From NCBI RefSeq assembly GCF_000154825.1, contig NZ_DS560015.1:149052-213051 (forward strand): a stretch of 64,000 bases of DNA, read 5' to 3'. Below are positions 45,564 through 54,476 of the stretch, piece by piece. The translations under genes and the position numbers were made by a program. This stretch comes from Anaerofustis stercorihominis DSM 17244. Lineage in GTDB: Bacteria > Bacillota > Clostridia > Eubacteriales > Anaerofustaceae. Each line of letters opens with the position of its first letter. The stretch's first letter is position 1. The notes beneath the pieces were generated by a model, which had not been told where the DNA came from, did not search any database, and worked only from the letters and a program-made list of their open reading frames with translations.

Positions 45564-46065
45564 GATAATGTTGATTTATGCTTCAAAGCATGGCAGTTCT
45601 AAGGAATATACCGATATGATAGGAAATGAACTTAATATCAAAGCAGTTGATATAGATGAGTTTGATTCCGTTAAAAAAGAAGATTTTGATACTATTATTT
45701 TTGTATCCGGTGTTTATGCTTCAAAGATAAACAAAATCGATAAAATAAAAAATGTATTTAATAATTTTAAAAATATAATAATTTGCCCCGTAGGGTTCAG
45801 TGAATATAATGAAAATACAAAGAAAAATATTGAAAGTAATTTTACAGAAGAGGAGCTGAACAAGATAAAAATATTCTATCTCAGAGGTGCTTTTGACTAT
45901 TCTAAACTATCGTTTATGGAAAAAATGATGATGAACATGATGAAAAAGATGTTAAAAAAAGACCCCGGCGAGCATAAGGAAATGCTGGATGCCTTTGATA
46001 AGCCCATTTCATTTGTAAGTAAAGATAATATAAAAGATTTGACAACATATGTGAAAGAAATATAA
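45556..46065 (+). CDS. Flavodoxin-like domain protein
   Basis: 169 residues. MLIYASKHGSSKEYTDMIG is the FMN phosphate-binding loop, followed by DTIIFVSGVYASKINKID. The length and the later LRGAFDYSKLSFMEKMMM segment recall HemG-type flavodoxin-domain proteins. It binds FMN and probably acts as a reductase; the partner is unknown. Overlaps the MarR gene and ends the operon. Confidence 0.87.
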   Translation: MNKIMLIYASKHGSSKEYTDMIGNELNIKAVDIDEFDSVKKEDFDTIIFVSGVYASKINKIDKIKNVFNNFKNIIICPVGFSEYNENTKKNIESNFTEEELNKIKIFYLRGAFDYSKLSFMEKMMMNMMKKMLKKDPGEHKEMLDAFDKPISFVSKDNIKDLTTYVKEI

Positions 46066-46282
46066 TAGTGTGATATATTATAGGATTTGTTGTTAATTAT
46101 CATTTAAGAGGGATTTATTATTAAATATAATAAGTCTTTTCTTTTTATCAATAAGAAAATAATGCATGTTTAAAATATATGTTAATCTTTGTAAATAACA
46201 ATATATTAAATTAATCTAAATTGATTTAAAGAAAGTTTTGCGGACAGAACTTGTGACAAAAATAGTATTAATATTATTTGAT

Positions 46283-46346
46283 TGACAATACAGAGTATTG
46301 AAAGTAGTATTATATTAAGTAAAATGTTGATAAAAGGGGAAATAAA
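46283..46346 (+). promoter_or_regulatory. Promoter of the SRPBCC gene
   Basis: TTGACA at about 46283 and TAGTAT 17 bases later; AATACAGAGTATT forms a small palindrome in the spacer that could bind a regulator. Confidence 0.5.
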
Positions 46347-46757
46347 ATGAGAAAATCGGAATTGACCGCTACATTTAAAAGTGATATAAATACAGTGTGG
46401 AACGTTGTGACAAATAACAAAGATTTTTCTTGGAGAAGTGATTTAGACAGGATAGAGGTGCTTGACGAAGTAAATTTTGTTGAATATACCAAAGACGGAT
46501 TTTCCACCTGTTTTAAAATAACGACAAAAGAAAAACCTTATTTATACAAGTTCGATATGGAAAATAAAAATTTTAATGGGGTATGGGTCGGAAAGTTCAG
46601 AGAAACGGAAGACGGCGGTACAGAAATAACATTTATCGAAGAGATTTATATAAAAAGTAAAGTCATGGAAGTATTATCTCATTTATTTATGAATTTAAAG
46701 AAAATGCAGAATACTTATGTTAAAGATTTGAAAGTTAAGCTTGGGGAAGATGAATAA
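46347..46757 (+). CDS. SRPBCC (START-like) family protein
   Basis: 136 residues. MRKSELTATFKSDINTVWNV, then WRSDLDRIEVLDE and GGTEITFIEEIYIKSK follow the polyketide cyclase/START pattern of a helix-grip fold with a hydrophobic pocket. It may bind a small hydrophobic ligand. GGGGAAA precedes the ATG. Single gene. Confidence 0.85.
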   Translation: MRKSELTATFKSDINTVWNVVTNNKDFSWRSDLDRIEVLDEVNFVEYTKDGFSTCFKITTKEKPYLYKFDMENKNFNGVWVGKFRETEDGGTEITFIEEIYIKSKVMEVLSHLFMNLKKMQNTYVKDLKVKLGEDE

Positions 46758-46845
46758 ATTACTTTTAAAAGGATAAAAAATAAGGGAACTTACAAATACT
46801 GCTTATACAAATCCTCTGTACAGAGAATTAAAAAATCCTGTTATT

Positions 46846-46922
46846 TGGGGCTAAAGCTTAAATAAATTTACTTTTGTTAAATTTATTTGTTCTAACGATC
46901 GATCAATAGTCAAAATATCTTA
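46846..46922. repeat. Composite hairpin repeat, copy B (short)
   Basis: GGGGCTAAAGCTTAAATAAA, then TTACTTTTGTTAAATTTATT, TGTTCTAACGATC and AATAGTCAAAATATCT match the right part of region A near 40245-40310. Confidence 0.7.
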
Positions 46923-47005
46923 TATGTTTAAATCAATATTTAGTTTTAATTTTAATGTTATTGTTTTCGTATTTTATAATTTAAAGTCTTATAAATAAAA
47001 TAATT

Positions 47006-47046
47006 CAAAAAAAGACATACGTTATAATAATGCATGTCTTTTTTAT
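47006..47046. terminator. Bidirectional terminator
   Basis: AAAGACATACGTTATAA pairs imperfectly with TTATAATGCATGTCTTT-type sequence; A-run and T-run flank it. It lies between the SRPBCC gene and the convergent XRE regulator. Confidence 0.75.
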
Positions 47047-47160
47047 TATTTACTAAATCTAATTACTATGAGTTATTTATTATTATCATAAAGTCAATTA
47101 TATTGCAGATTTATCTATTTGATTTATTTAATCTTTAAGTCATTTAAGATAAAGCAGATG

Positions 47161-48045
47161 TTATTTAGTGTATTTATTTATAATAAGCTCGCTTCCTATT
47201 CCAGACAGTTCAATCAAATTTTTGCTTTGTTGGATAAGTTCAATTTCTTCTGTTGGCTGGTTGTTTAAATTAAAACAGATATTATTACTTCTGCCTTTTT
47301 TATTTATATTAAATGTGCTATTTGTCGGGATATTTAATTTTGATGTTGCCTTGATTTGATTTATATCGATCCTTCCATTAAATTCATTATAAGTGATGTT
47401 CATATCATTTGAACAATTAAGTTCAAGGTGTCCGTAATAATCGTAAACGAATATGTCTTCGAATTTTCCGTCTGCTTCAATACCTTTGTCCTTCAAGTCT
47501 TGGATTTTTAATATATCACATATAGTATAGATTTCTATTTTATTGCACAGTTCATATGGAATATAAATCAATACAGAAAGCTCGTCTTTTGCTTCTGACA
47601 TTGTGATTTCTCCGATTTTTTTTATTTCAACATCTATACTTCTTTTATTTTCATCTATCTTTACTTTAAAGTGTTTCTCTATATCATCTATTGTATTTGA
47701 AGCAAGCTTTACAATAATTTTTTCTCCGCTTACACCTTTTAAAACGACTTCCGACACCTCGTTTATATTTATGTCGTAATCAATGATATTTTCAATATCA
47801 TACTTTGTTTCACTTGAATATAAAAAATCTTTTTTATTATTGATATTCTTTTCTTCTTTTAAAAGTTCGTCTATGGAAATATCAAATTCCTTTGGTATCC
47901 TAATTATATTATCTATATCGGCTATACCGCCTTCTGTTTCCCATTTTGTTATAGCCTGTCTTGATACTCCAATCTTTTCCGCAAATTGTTCCTGAGACAA
48001 GTTTAATTTTTTTCTTATTTGTTTTAGTTTTTGTGAAAATTTCAT
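47161..48045 (-). CDS. XRE family regulator with DUF4097-like C-terminal domain
   Basis: 294 residues. The HTH is LKQIRKKLNLSQEQFAEKIG with VSRQAITKWETEGG (residues 6-40). Residues about 85-294 form a beta-rich repeat domain (VVLKGVSGEKIIVKL, INYDYYGHLELNCSND-like strands) similar to the adhesin-like DUF4097 domain fused to HTHs in clostridia. AGGAGGAG precedes the ATG. It is divergent from the PadR operon; a 19-bp palindrome lies between. Confidence 0.87.
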   Translation of the reverse strand: MKFSQKLKQIRKKLNLSQEQFAEKIGVSRQAITKWETEGGIADIDNIIRIPKEFDISIDELLKEEKNINNKKDFLYSSETKYDIENIIDYDININEVSEVVLKGVSGEKIIVKLASNTIDDIEKHFKVKIDENKRSIDVEIKKIGEITMSEAKDELSVLIYIPYELCNKIEIYTICDILKIQDLKDKGIEADGKFEDIFVYDYYGHLELNCSNDMNITYNEFNGRIDINQIKATSKLNIPTNSTFNINKKGRSNNICFNLNNQPTEEIELIQQSKNLIELSGIGSELIINKYTK

Positions 48046-48128
48046 TTTATCTCCTCCTGTGTTATGACTTAAGTATAGATAATTATATTTTTATAACAAG
48101 CAAGCATAGTTTACATTCCTATAATTCT

Positions 48129-48147
48129 ATGCTACTTAACGTAGCAT
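48129..48147. promoter_or_regulatory. Palindrome between XRE and PadR genes
   Basis: ATGCTACTTAACGTAGCAT is a 7-bp inverted repeat around TTAAC, and an AGCATAG lies 26 bases to its left. It is a candidate operator for the divergent XRE regulator. Confidence 0.55.
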
Positions 48148-48203
48148 TTCTTTGTTTAAGTATAAGGAAATCACCGTTTATTATCAATAGGAAGAAAACG
48201 GTA

Positions 48204-48253
48204 TTGACTCTTACTATACTTTATAGTATTATTGCTACTATAAAGTATAGTAA
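48204..48253 (+). promoter_or_regulatory. Promoter with 18-bp perfect inverted repeat (PadR operator)
   Basis: TTGACT (48204) and TATTAT (48227-48232), 17 bases apart. TTACTATACTTTATAGTA (48211-48228) and TACTATAAAGTATAGTAA (48236-48253) are exact reverse complements separated by seven bases. The repeat covers the spacer, -10 and start site, so binding would block transcription of padR. Confidence 0.85.
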
Positions 48254-48263
48254 GGAGGGGGCT

Positions 48264-48797
48264 ATGTCGGCAATAGATTTAATAATACTCGGAATGATAA
48301 AAGAAAAACCGATGAGTGCTTATGACCTTCAAAAGAATGTTGAGTACAGACATATTTCAAAATGGGTAAAGATAAGTACTCCTTCCGTATATAAAAAGGT
48401 TATTACCCTGGAAGATAAAGGATATATAAATGGGAAGACCGATAATGAAAACAGTACACTGGGAAAAGTCATTTATTCCATTACTGATAAGGGAAATGAT
48501 TATTTTATTTCTTTGATGAAAAAGACGAGTGAAAAAATGGTAAATGTATTTCTTGATTTCAATGCGGTGATAGTTAATTTAAACAATATTGATAAAGAAT
48601 TGGGATTATCTTTAGCGGAAAATATAAGTAAAGAAATAGATAGATATTATTCTGTGGTAGATAAAAAGATTGAGGAGAGAGAACATATACCTTTTACCGG
48701 AAAGACGATATTAAAACAGCAGCTGATGGTTGGGGAAGCATTGAAGGAATGGAGCGATGAATTTATAAAAACTTATAGACAAGAGGGTGAGAAATAA
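48264..48797 (+). CDS. PadR family transcriptional regulator
   Basis: 177 residues from the ATG at 48264 with AAGGAGGGGG upstream; earlier in-frame starts are unsupported. AIDLIILGMIKEKPMSAYDL, then SPSVYKKVITLEDKGYI-type recognition helix and a C-terminal helical domain (Vir_act_alpha_C) ending in EALKEWSDEF. It should repress its own operon through the inverted repeat at 48211-48253. Its stop overlaps the next start as TAATG. Confidence 0.92.
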   Translation: MSAIDLIILGMIKEKPMSAYDLQKNVEYRHISKWVKISTPSVYKKVITLEDKGYINGKTDNENSTLGKVIYSITDKGNDYFISLMKKTSEKMVNVFLDFNAVIVNLNNIDKELGLSLAENISKEIDRYYSVVDKKIEEREHIPFTGKTILKQQLMVGEALKEWSDEFIKTYRQEGEK

Positions 48798-49261
48798 TGC
48801 CTCAGGTCACAAAAGAGGGAAAGTATATCTTTGGATGGTCTGTTATAAAAGAAGATTACACGTTAAATATCCCAAGTATGGCTATGGAAGAATATGAAAT
48901 GGTAAAAGAGGATAAGGTTTTTATATTTTCCGGAAGCAAGTCGACAGGCGGATTTTGTGTTACCAGAAAAGGACTTCTTAAAAATTCAAAGTTAAGAGGA
49001 ATTCTTTATGATAATCCTCGGTTAATGAATTATGAACTAAAAGAAGGGGAGCTTATCAAATATAAAGGGAGGAGTTATGCTTATTTGAATATCAATGACG
49101 GAGAAATCAAGATTTCAAAAGATATGATAGATAAGCTAGATTTAAAGTCAGGCGATAAACTTCTTTCAATAAGAAGCAGTGATATTGCATTTACGATGGG
49201 ACTTAAAGGTCAGCTTATCGAAAGGGCAAAAAATTATGAGGGATATATAGAAGTTTATTAA
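48797..49261 (+). CDS. Uncharacterised protein coupled to PadR
   Basis: 154 residues beginning MPQVTKEGKYIFGWSVI. No membrane segment or signal. The C-terminal part, IKISKDMIDKLDLKSGDKLL followed by SIRSSDIAFTMG, has the beta-hairpin pattern seen in AbrB-like swapped-hairpin proteins, but I cannot confirm it. It overlaps the PadR stop by one base, so both are made together and it is probably the regulated product. Confidence 0.75.
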   Translation: MPQVTKEGKYIFGWSVIKEDYTLNIPSMAMEEYEMVKEDKVFIFSGSKSTGGFCVTRKGLLKNSKLRGILYDNPRLMNYELKEGELIKYKGRSYAYLNINDGEIKISKDMIDKLDLKSGDKLLSIRSSDIAFTMGLKGQLIERAKNYEGYIEVY

Positions 49262-49295
49262 ATATTCGTAAGTAAGATATAAATATTATTATCTC

Positions 49296-49334
49296 GGGGC
49301 ACTACGCCTCGCTTCGCGAGATTCCGCGCCCCTT
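49296..49334. repeat. GC-rich hairpin
   Basis: GGGGC near 49296 pairs with GCCCC near 49327, enclosing CTCGCTTCGCGAG. It stands out by GC content and may terminate the PadR operon or belong to the small hairpin family near 60.1 and 63.95 kb. Confidence 0.5.
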
Positions 49335-49367
49335 AGTTAAACAAAATAAACTTATAAGGAGTAAAAA

Positions 49368-50107
49368 ATGAAAGATTTATATAACATGATTTTCAAGAGG
49401 AAATCTATAAGGAAGTTTGATAAAAAGATTAGTATATAGAATGAGGAAATAAATATAATAAAAGAACATTTCACACAAATCAAACCCTTGATAGAAGATA
49501 TAAAAGCAGAGTTTAAAATAGTGAGTAATGATGAAACCACTTCAAAAAGAGGAGAATACAGTATACTTTTCTACATCGAAAATAAGGATAATTATTTGCT
49601 TAATGCAGGTTACATGATGGAGCAGGTTGATTTATTACTGTCCGAAATGAATATAGGTGCTTGTTGGTATGGTATGGCAAAGGCTAAAGAGACTAAACAA
49701 AATGATATGGAATTTGTAATAATGCTTTCCGTCGGCAAATGCAGAGAAGATGATTTCAGAAAGAGTATAAATGAATTCAAACGTAAAGATTTAAGCGTTA
49801 TCTTAAAGGGAGATATGTATACACTAACGCAGTAAAAAATGCGGGACTTGCTCCCAGTGCATGCAATTCACAGCCTTGGAGGATAGTAACTAGGGAAGAC
49901 AATATTAAAGTATTTAAAAAAGATAAAATGAAGTCTTTTATTCCCGGAACAAACCTGCCATTTTACAACAACATAGATATGGGGATACTTCTTTATTTCT
50001 TGGAATTATCTTTGAAACATGAAGGTCTGGACTTTAGCAGAAATATATTTAAAGAGAGTGAATCGGAAGACGGACTTATAAAAATTTGCGATTATAAAGT
50101 AATATAA
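49368..50107 (+). pseudogene. Nitroreductase family protein, disrupted
   Basis: Starts MKDLYNMIFKRKSIRKFDKK with AAGGAG upstream, as in clostridial nitroreductases. A TAG stop interrupts at 49437, then the frame goes on (IDIGILLYFLE-like parts later). Near 49823 a frameshift is needed to reach AVKNAGLAPSACNSQPWRIV, the FMN-binding block, and the end at 50107. The order of parts is also odd: the GACWYGMAKAKE segment comes before the NSQPWR block, so a rearrangement may have happened. Almost certainly inactive. Confidence 0.8.
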
Positions 50108-50123
50108 TGACGGAGGTAACATT

Positions 50124-50378
50124 ATGGGTAAATTAAGCGAAATGCCGAACATAGGAAAAGTAGTGGAAGAACAGCTTATCAAAGCGGGGGTAGATACTCC
50201 CGAAAAGCTGATAGAAACGGGAAGCGAAGAAGCATGGATAAAGCTAAAGGCGATAGACCCTTCTTCATGTTTGATGAAGCTCTACGGACTTGAGGGCGCA
50301 GTAAGAGGAATAAAGAAAAAGGATTTACCTCAGGATGTAAAAGATAAATTAAAAGAATTTTATAGTAATTATAAATAA
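50124..50378 (+). CDS. TfoX C-terminal domain protein
   Basis: 84 residues: KLSEMPNIGKVVEEQLIKAG with GVDTPEKLIETGSEEAWIKL and LMKLYGLEGAVRGI, the helix-hairpin-helix-type TfoX_C domain as a stand-alone protein. Function in Firmicutes is unknown; in proteobacteria TfoX acts in competence. GGAGGTAAC precedes the ATG. Confidence 0.9.
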   Translation: MGKLSEMPNIGKVVEEQLIKAGVDTPEKLIETGSEEAWIKLKAIDPSSCLMKLYGLEGAVRGIKKKDLPQDVKDKLKEFYSNYK

Positions 50379-50563
50379 AAATAATTAAGGTAAGAGATTT
50401 TAATAGTTTGGAATGCAGATTATATTTTTATACTTCGTAAATTTTACCGAAATTTCAGTTAATTCTGAGGTTTATGTCAGAGTTTTAAAAGTCTTTTGCT
50501 GCAGCTATGAACAGAGTTTGTTAATAAATATTATATAAATAGTTATAAATAGGAGATAAAGAA

Positions 50564-50827
50564 ATATATGAATCGAGATGCGGAGTACCGTGCAGTGAAT
50601 GCGAAAGAAAAGAAGACGTAGACTGTATCGGGTGCTTAAATATGGAAAAGCCTTTTTGGGGCGGAGATTGTCACGTGAAGAAGTGTGCGGAGGATAAAGA
50701 TTATCATCACTGCGGGGAGTGCAAAGATTTTCCCTGCGAAGTCGTAAGCACTATGGGTACTGAAATGGGTTTTGATCCAAAGCCCAGATTGGATAATTTA
50801 AAAAAGTGGAGAGATGAAGAAAAGTAA
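50564..50827 (+). CDS. DUF3795 family protein lacking a normal start codon
   Basis: The frame from 50564 encodes about 87 residues: YESRCGVPCSECERKEDVDC, then CIGCLNMEKPFWGGDCHVKK and HHCGECKDFPCEVV, a complete DUF3795 cysteine pattern. The codon where homologues start is ATA here, correctly spaced after AGGAG at 50551; the first in-frame ATG is at 50642, after half of the cysteines. Either ATA is used or the start has mutated. A better-kept relative is at 19138 in the transposon. Confidence 0.7.
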   Translation: MYESRCGVPCSECERKEDVDCIGCLNMEKPFWGGDCHVKKCAEDKDYHHCGECKDFPCEVVSTMGTEMGFDPKPRLDNLKKWRDEEK

Positions 50828-50986
50828 AAATATATAATAATAAACGGATACTCTCAATATATACTTTTATATATTTAATTATTTATTACGAAGAATGTTA
50901 TGGTTATAGCAATACAGTAAATGATAATATTGAAACGGCTGAAAAAGAGATATGAATCATAGGGTTTTATCAATGATTATAGCTAG

Positions 50987-51255
50987 ATGAGTGATATTAA
51001 AAGTGTAAATTTTGAAACTCCTCAGCAAATAGAAAAAAGAGTTACAGCTACCAGACTTTTGGCTCTCGGTGTATTTGCATTCGCTTATAAATATTTATGC
51101 TAAATATAAAAAAACATCAGGATAATGATAGCAATGTCAGCGTAAATGCTGATGATAGTATAGCAAAAGTTAAAAAATTAAAAGAACTGTTGGATATTGG
51201 TGCTATAACTAAAGAAGAATTCGAAAATAAGAAAAAAGATATTTTAGGGTTATAA
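50987..51255 (+). pseudogene. SHOCT domain protein, frameshifted
   Basis: MSDIKSVNFETPQQIEKRVT with ATRLLALGVFAFAYK ends at a stop near 51102, while another frame continues with DSIAKVKKLKELLDIGAITK then EEFENKKKDILGL, a typical SHOCT (short C-terminal) domain, to 51255. A single indel near 51090 would restore one small membrane-linked protein of about 88 residues. Followed by a terminator. Confidence 0.7.
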
Positions 51256-51896
51256 TTAAAATGTAATATATTAGATATTAAGAGTATGTAAGTTATTGCA
51301 TACTCTTTTTTTAGTCCATTACTCGTTAATTACTTAAAATAGTTATTTGCTTTAAGTTAAGAAATAACTTTCTTTATAAATGAGGAGGAATAGCGTTTTT
51401 TTACAAAATGTGTGCTGCGGGTTAATATCCTGCACATGATTCCAAAGACTCAGTCTATTATAAATTGTGTAAGGACTTCAGTCTTTTTGAACTATATTTC
51501 TCTAAAAAAATATTCACCAAAAACTATCGATATAGATATTATATAGGTATAAATATCGGTCGGAATGCGGTAAAAATAAAAAAAATTTCGAAAAAAAATA
51601 TTTTACTTTGATTTTAAATGAAAAATGCATAGAAAAAGAAGTGCAAATTCAGTTGATATAAAATCAAAAATAGTTTTTATATCATAAAAAAACCGAATTA
51701 TTAAAATCTCCGAGATACTTTTAATAAAAGAAGTTCTGAGGGGTAATGAAATTTAAGAGATATTGATTTATTGATATTTATATTATTTGAAACATAAGAT
51801 TTAAGTAAAGAAAAAATCCTTTAAGAAAATAGTATAAAATCCGACAAAATTTTACAAGAAATACACCCTGATTTGACTCAAAACGGGGGGTAAAAT
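51256..51896. other. AT-rich noncoding region
   Basis: About 640 bases with no credible gene. A terminator for the SHOCT gene is at 51280-51312 and another AAAGACT...AGTCTTT hairpin with T-run is at about 51445-51489. Confidence 0.45.
51280..51312 (+). terminator. Terminator after SHOCT pseudogene
   Basis: AAGAGTATG and CATACTCTT pair around a ten-base loop, followed by T-run. Confidence 0.88.
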
Positions 51897-51925
51897 TTGA
51901 CAAGGGTATGAAAATTTTATATAAT
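51897..51925 (+). promoter_or_regulatory. Consensus promoter of the M23 peptidase gene
   Basis: TTGACA (51897) and TATAAT (51920-51925) with a 17-base spacer, both perfect; leader of about 100 bases to the ATG. Confidence 0.82.
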
Positions 51926-52031
51926 GGCAAAACATATATTTAAAAGATTAAGAAAAAATTAAGAATTCCATGCGGGATTTTAAGAATTTTAAGAGGGAAA
52001 TTTTTATTAAGCGAACTGAGGGGTTTTAATA

Positions 52032-53594
52032 ATGAGAATTGGAAATTTGAAAAAACAATGTATTTGCATTCTGATAACTATGACTTTATGCCTAAGCTTT
52101 ATTTGTAGTGCAAATAATATGATTTTTGCGTATGAGACGCAGGATGGGTCTGTTAAGCCCGTCGAGAACGGTAAAAACGAATTTAATACAAAAGAGAATA
52201 ATAGGGAAGCCAACACTGAAGCGACCGAAGAGAATAATAACTCTAAAGCCGATAAAAGCGCGCTTCCTATTTTAGTGTCTTCGATCAAGGTAGGTGATAC
52301 TTCAAAAAGCGTTTATGAAGGAGAAAGCTTTAAGATTGACCTAAGCGTAAGTCCGAAGAATGCACAGAGTATAGACTCCATAAAGTGGTCAAGTTCGGAT
52401 ACTTCTGTAGCTACCGTAGACCAAAACGGAAAAGTCAGTGCTAAAAATATCAACACAAAGGATATGATAAAAAAGGGTATCACTTACAGAGATGCCGTTA
52501 TAACCGCATACAGCGATAACGGAGTAAAGGCGAGCTGTAAAGTAAGAGTAAAAGTAAAGCTAAAGGATATAACACTCAAACCGAGTTCACAGCAGTACGG
52601 CAAAGACCATGTAGTGCTTCAGACCAACAAAAACAAGTCCACTACTTTAAAAGTGCAATTTACACCGAGCAATGCCTACAATAAAAGTTATAAATTAAAT
52701 TATTCAAATAAAAGTTTTTCTGTAAAGAAGACGAGTGCAGATACCTATAAAGTGACCGCAAAGAGTACAAAGAAACCATATGCAACATATTTCAGCGTTT
52801 CTTCCTCGCAGAGCGACAAAATAAGCGATAAAAAGAAGGTCAGTGCGTATAAAGTCGCAACTTCCATAAAAGTTTCAAATAAAAAGCGTATAAAAGCTTC
52901 TGTAAGGAAGCATAATATAAACGTTGGAAGGACGCTGACCCTTAAAGCGAGCTCTTATCCGAAAAGTGCAAACAACAAATCCGTAACGTGGAAGAGTTCA
53001 AATCCAAAAATTGCCACGGTAAATTCAAAAGGAGTGGTAAAGGGAAAGAAAAAGGGAACTGTCAAAATAACCGCTTACGCAAAATACAATAAGAGTGCAA
53101 AGAAGACTTTTACCGTGAAAGTCCACACTCCCGTTAAGATGTCTTGGCCCGTTGGGAAAAGTGCGGGTAAAAAGAGATATAACGTAGAGAGTCTTTACGG
53201 TGGAAGCAGAGGTCACAAAGGCGTGGATATAATCGTCGGAGTAAAGAGTATATATCCTGCGGCTAAGGGAAAGATAGTCAAGGTTGCAAATAACGGAGGC
53301 TGGGGAAAATATATAGTTATAAAACATCCCGGCGGCGGAAAGACTTTATATTCTCACATGAGTAAGTTTTCCAAAAATGCAAAGGTAGGAAAGACAGTTT
53401 CGACAAAGACTTATCTCGGTAAATCGGGAAGAACCGGAAGGGCTACATGTTCCCATCTTCATTTTGAGATAATGAATAAGAAAGGCAAAACTTTCAGTGC
53501 AATAAAGAAAGCCTCAGGTAAAGACAATCACAATGCACCTTTCAAGAAAAAAGGAAGTAAATATGTTTACGATCCGGATTTCATTTGGCAGTAA
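52032..53594 (+). CDS. Secreted M23 (LytM) endopeptidase with Ig-like BIG2 domains
   Basis: 520 residues. A signal peptide spans about 1-36 (CICILITMTLCLSFICS...). A polar linker is followed by BIG2-like Ig domains at about 80-175 and 275-365 (VTWKSSNPKIATVNSKGVVK). The C-terminal M23 domain (about 380-520) has H395 and D399 in GHKGVDI and H475, H477 in SHLHFE, the full zinc site. It should cut peptidoglycan cross-links outside the cell. The Lys-rich composition fits wall binding. Confidence 0.93.
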   Translation: MRIGNLKKQCICILITMTLCLSFICSANNMIFAYETQDGSVKPVENGKNEFNTKENNREANTEATEENNNSKADKSALPILVSSIKVGDTSKSVYEGESFKIDLSVSPKNAQSIDSIKWSSSDTSVATVDQNGKVSAKNINTKDMIKKGITYRDAVITAYSDNGVKASCKVRVKVKLKDITLKPSSQQYGKDHVVLQTNKNKSTTLKVQFTPSNAYNKSYKLNYSNKSFSVKKTSADTYKVTAKSTKKPYATYFSVSSSQSDKISDKKKVSAYKVATSIKVSNKKRIKASVRKHNINVGRTLTLKASSYPKSANNKSVTWKSSNPKIATVNSKGVVKGKKKGTVKITAYAKYNKSAKKTFTVKVHTPVKMSWPVGKSAGKKRYNVESLYGGSRGHKGVDIIVGVKSIYPAAKGKIVKVANNGGWGKYIVIKHPGGGKTLYSHMSKFSKNAKVGKTVSTKTYLGKSGRTGRATCSHLHFEIMNKKGKTFSAIKKASGKDNHNAPFKKKGSKYVYDPDFIWQ

Positions 53595-53635
53595 AAAATA
53601 GAGTGAAAAAAATTAAAAAAAATTGAAAAAAGGTA

Positions 53636-53664
53636 TTGACATAATTTGGTTGTTTTAGTATACT
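53636..53664 (+). promoter_or_regulatory. Promoter of tRNA-Lys
   Basis: TTGACA (53636) and TATACT (53659-53664), 17-base spacer, 26 bases before the tRNA. Confidence 0.85.
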
Positions 53665-53689
53665 AATTAAGCTGTCAGAGACAGTGAAT

Positions 53690-53765
53690 GACCCAGTAGC
53701 TCAGTTGGCAGAGCACTTGACTTTTAATCAAGGTGTCCGGAGTTCGAATCTCCGCTGGGTCACCA
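53690..53765 (+). tRNA. tRNA-Lys (anticodon TTT)
   Basis: Full cloverleaf: acceptor GACCCAG/CTGGGTC, D-loop TAGCTCAGTTGGCAGAGCA, anticodon arm CTTGACTTTTAATCAAG with TTT, T-arm with GGAGTTCGAATCTCC, and encoded CCA end. A promoter precedes and a terminator follows, so it is a single-gene transcript. Confidence 0.97.
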
Positions 53766-53779
53766 TTTTAAGAAAGCTC

Positions 53780-53816
53780 AAAGCCTTTGAAATAAAGCGT
53801 TTCAAGGCTTTTTTTA
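53780..53816 (+). terminator. Terminator of tRNA-Lys
   Basis: AAAGCCTTTGAAA pairs with TTTCAAGGCTTT (one bulge) and is followed by a T-run. Confidence 0.88.
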
Positions 53817-54099
53817 TTTTTATGATAATTACACATTTTGTGATATTTTCTAATTTGAGCCACTTCTGAGCCACTTATTTTTTAAACCGCTTTTTTATTT
53901 TCTTCTTTAAATTCAAAATAGTCATTTAATTTTCCTTTGGTGTTTTCCGATTTGTTTTTCATGTTAATAATCAATATTAATTTGAATTGATTTTATTTGC
54001 TTTTTATTTCATAATCAAATCATTTAGAACACAAACATCCCCATTTACACCTTATTAAAAACATGCTAATATATTTTAAACTGAAAAGAAGGAGAAACC

Positions 54100-54408
54100 A
54101 TGTACTACATATACATGCTAAGATGTGAAGACAATTCCATATATACCGGCATAACAACAGATATCAATAAGAGGATGAACGAACATTTCACAAGGAATGA
54201 AAAATGTGCAAAGTATACTATGACGCACCATGCGAAGAAGCTTGAGAGCTATTTTACATGCGAAAACAGGAAAAGTGCGTCTAAGCTTGAGTATCATATA
54301 AAAAGGCTTAAAAAGGCGGATAAGGAAGCGCTTATCCGTGAGCCCGAAAGGCTGGGAGAGATCGTCGGAGATAAGGTGAACGAAGGGGATTATAATGTAA
54401 TAATATAA
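54100..54408 (+). CDS. GIY-YIG nuclease superfamily protein (UPF0213/YhbQ type)
   Basis: 102 residues. YYIYMLRCEDNSIYTGITTD is the GIY-YIG core with the following Arg in INKRMNEH; the end KLEYHIKRLKKADKEALI is typical of the YhbQ/YazA group. This family is thought to act in DNA repair or is of unknown role. AAGGAGAAACC precedes the ATG. Single gene. Confidence 0.92.
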   Translation: MYYIYMLRCEDNSIYTGITTDINKRMNEHFTRNEKCAKYTMTHHAKKLESYFTCENRKSASKLEYHIKRLKKADKEALIREPERLGEIVGDKVNEGDYNVII

Positions 54409-54476
54409 ATTTTCTTTTTTAAAAAGAAATATTAACGAGTTAATGTTCATAAAAGCTTTTTAGTAAAGCAATTAAC

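Noticed and set aside
53690-53765. tRNA-Lys as attachment site of a present genomic island
   Set aside because: No integrase gene lies nearby and no repeat of the tRNA 3' end is seen in the window.
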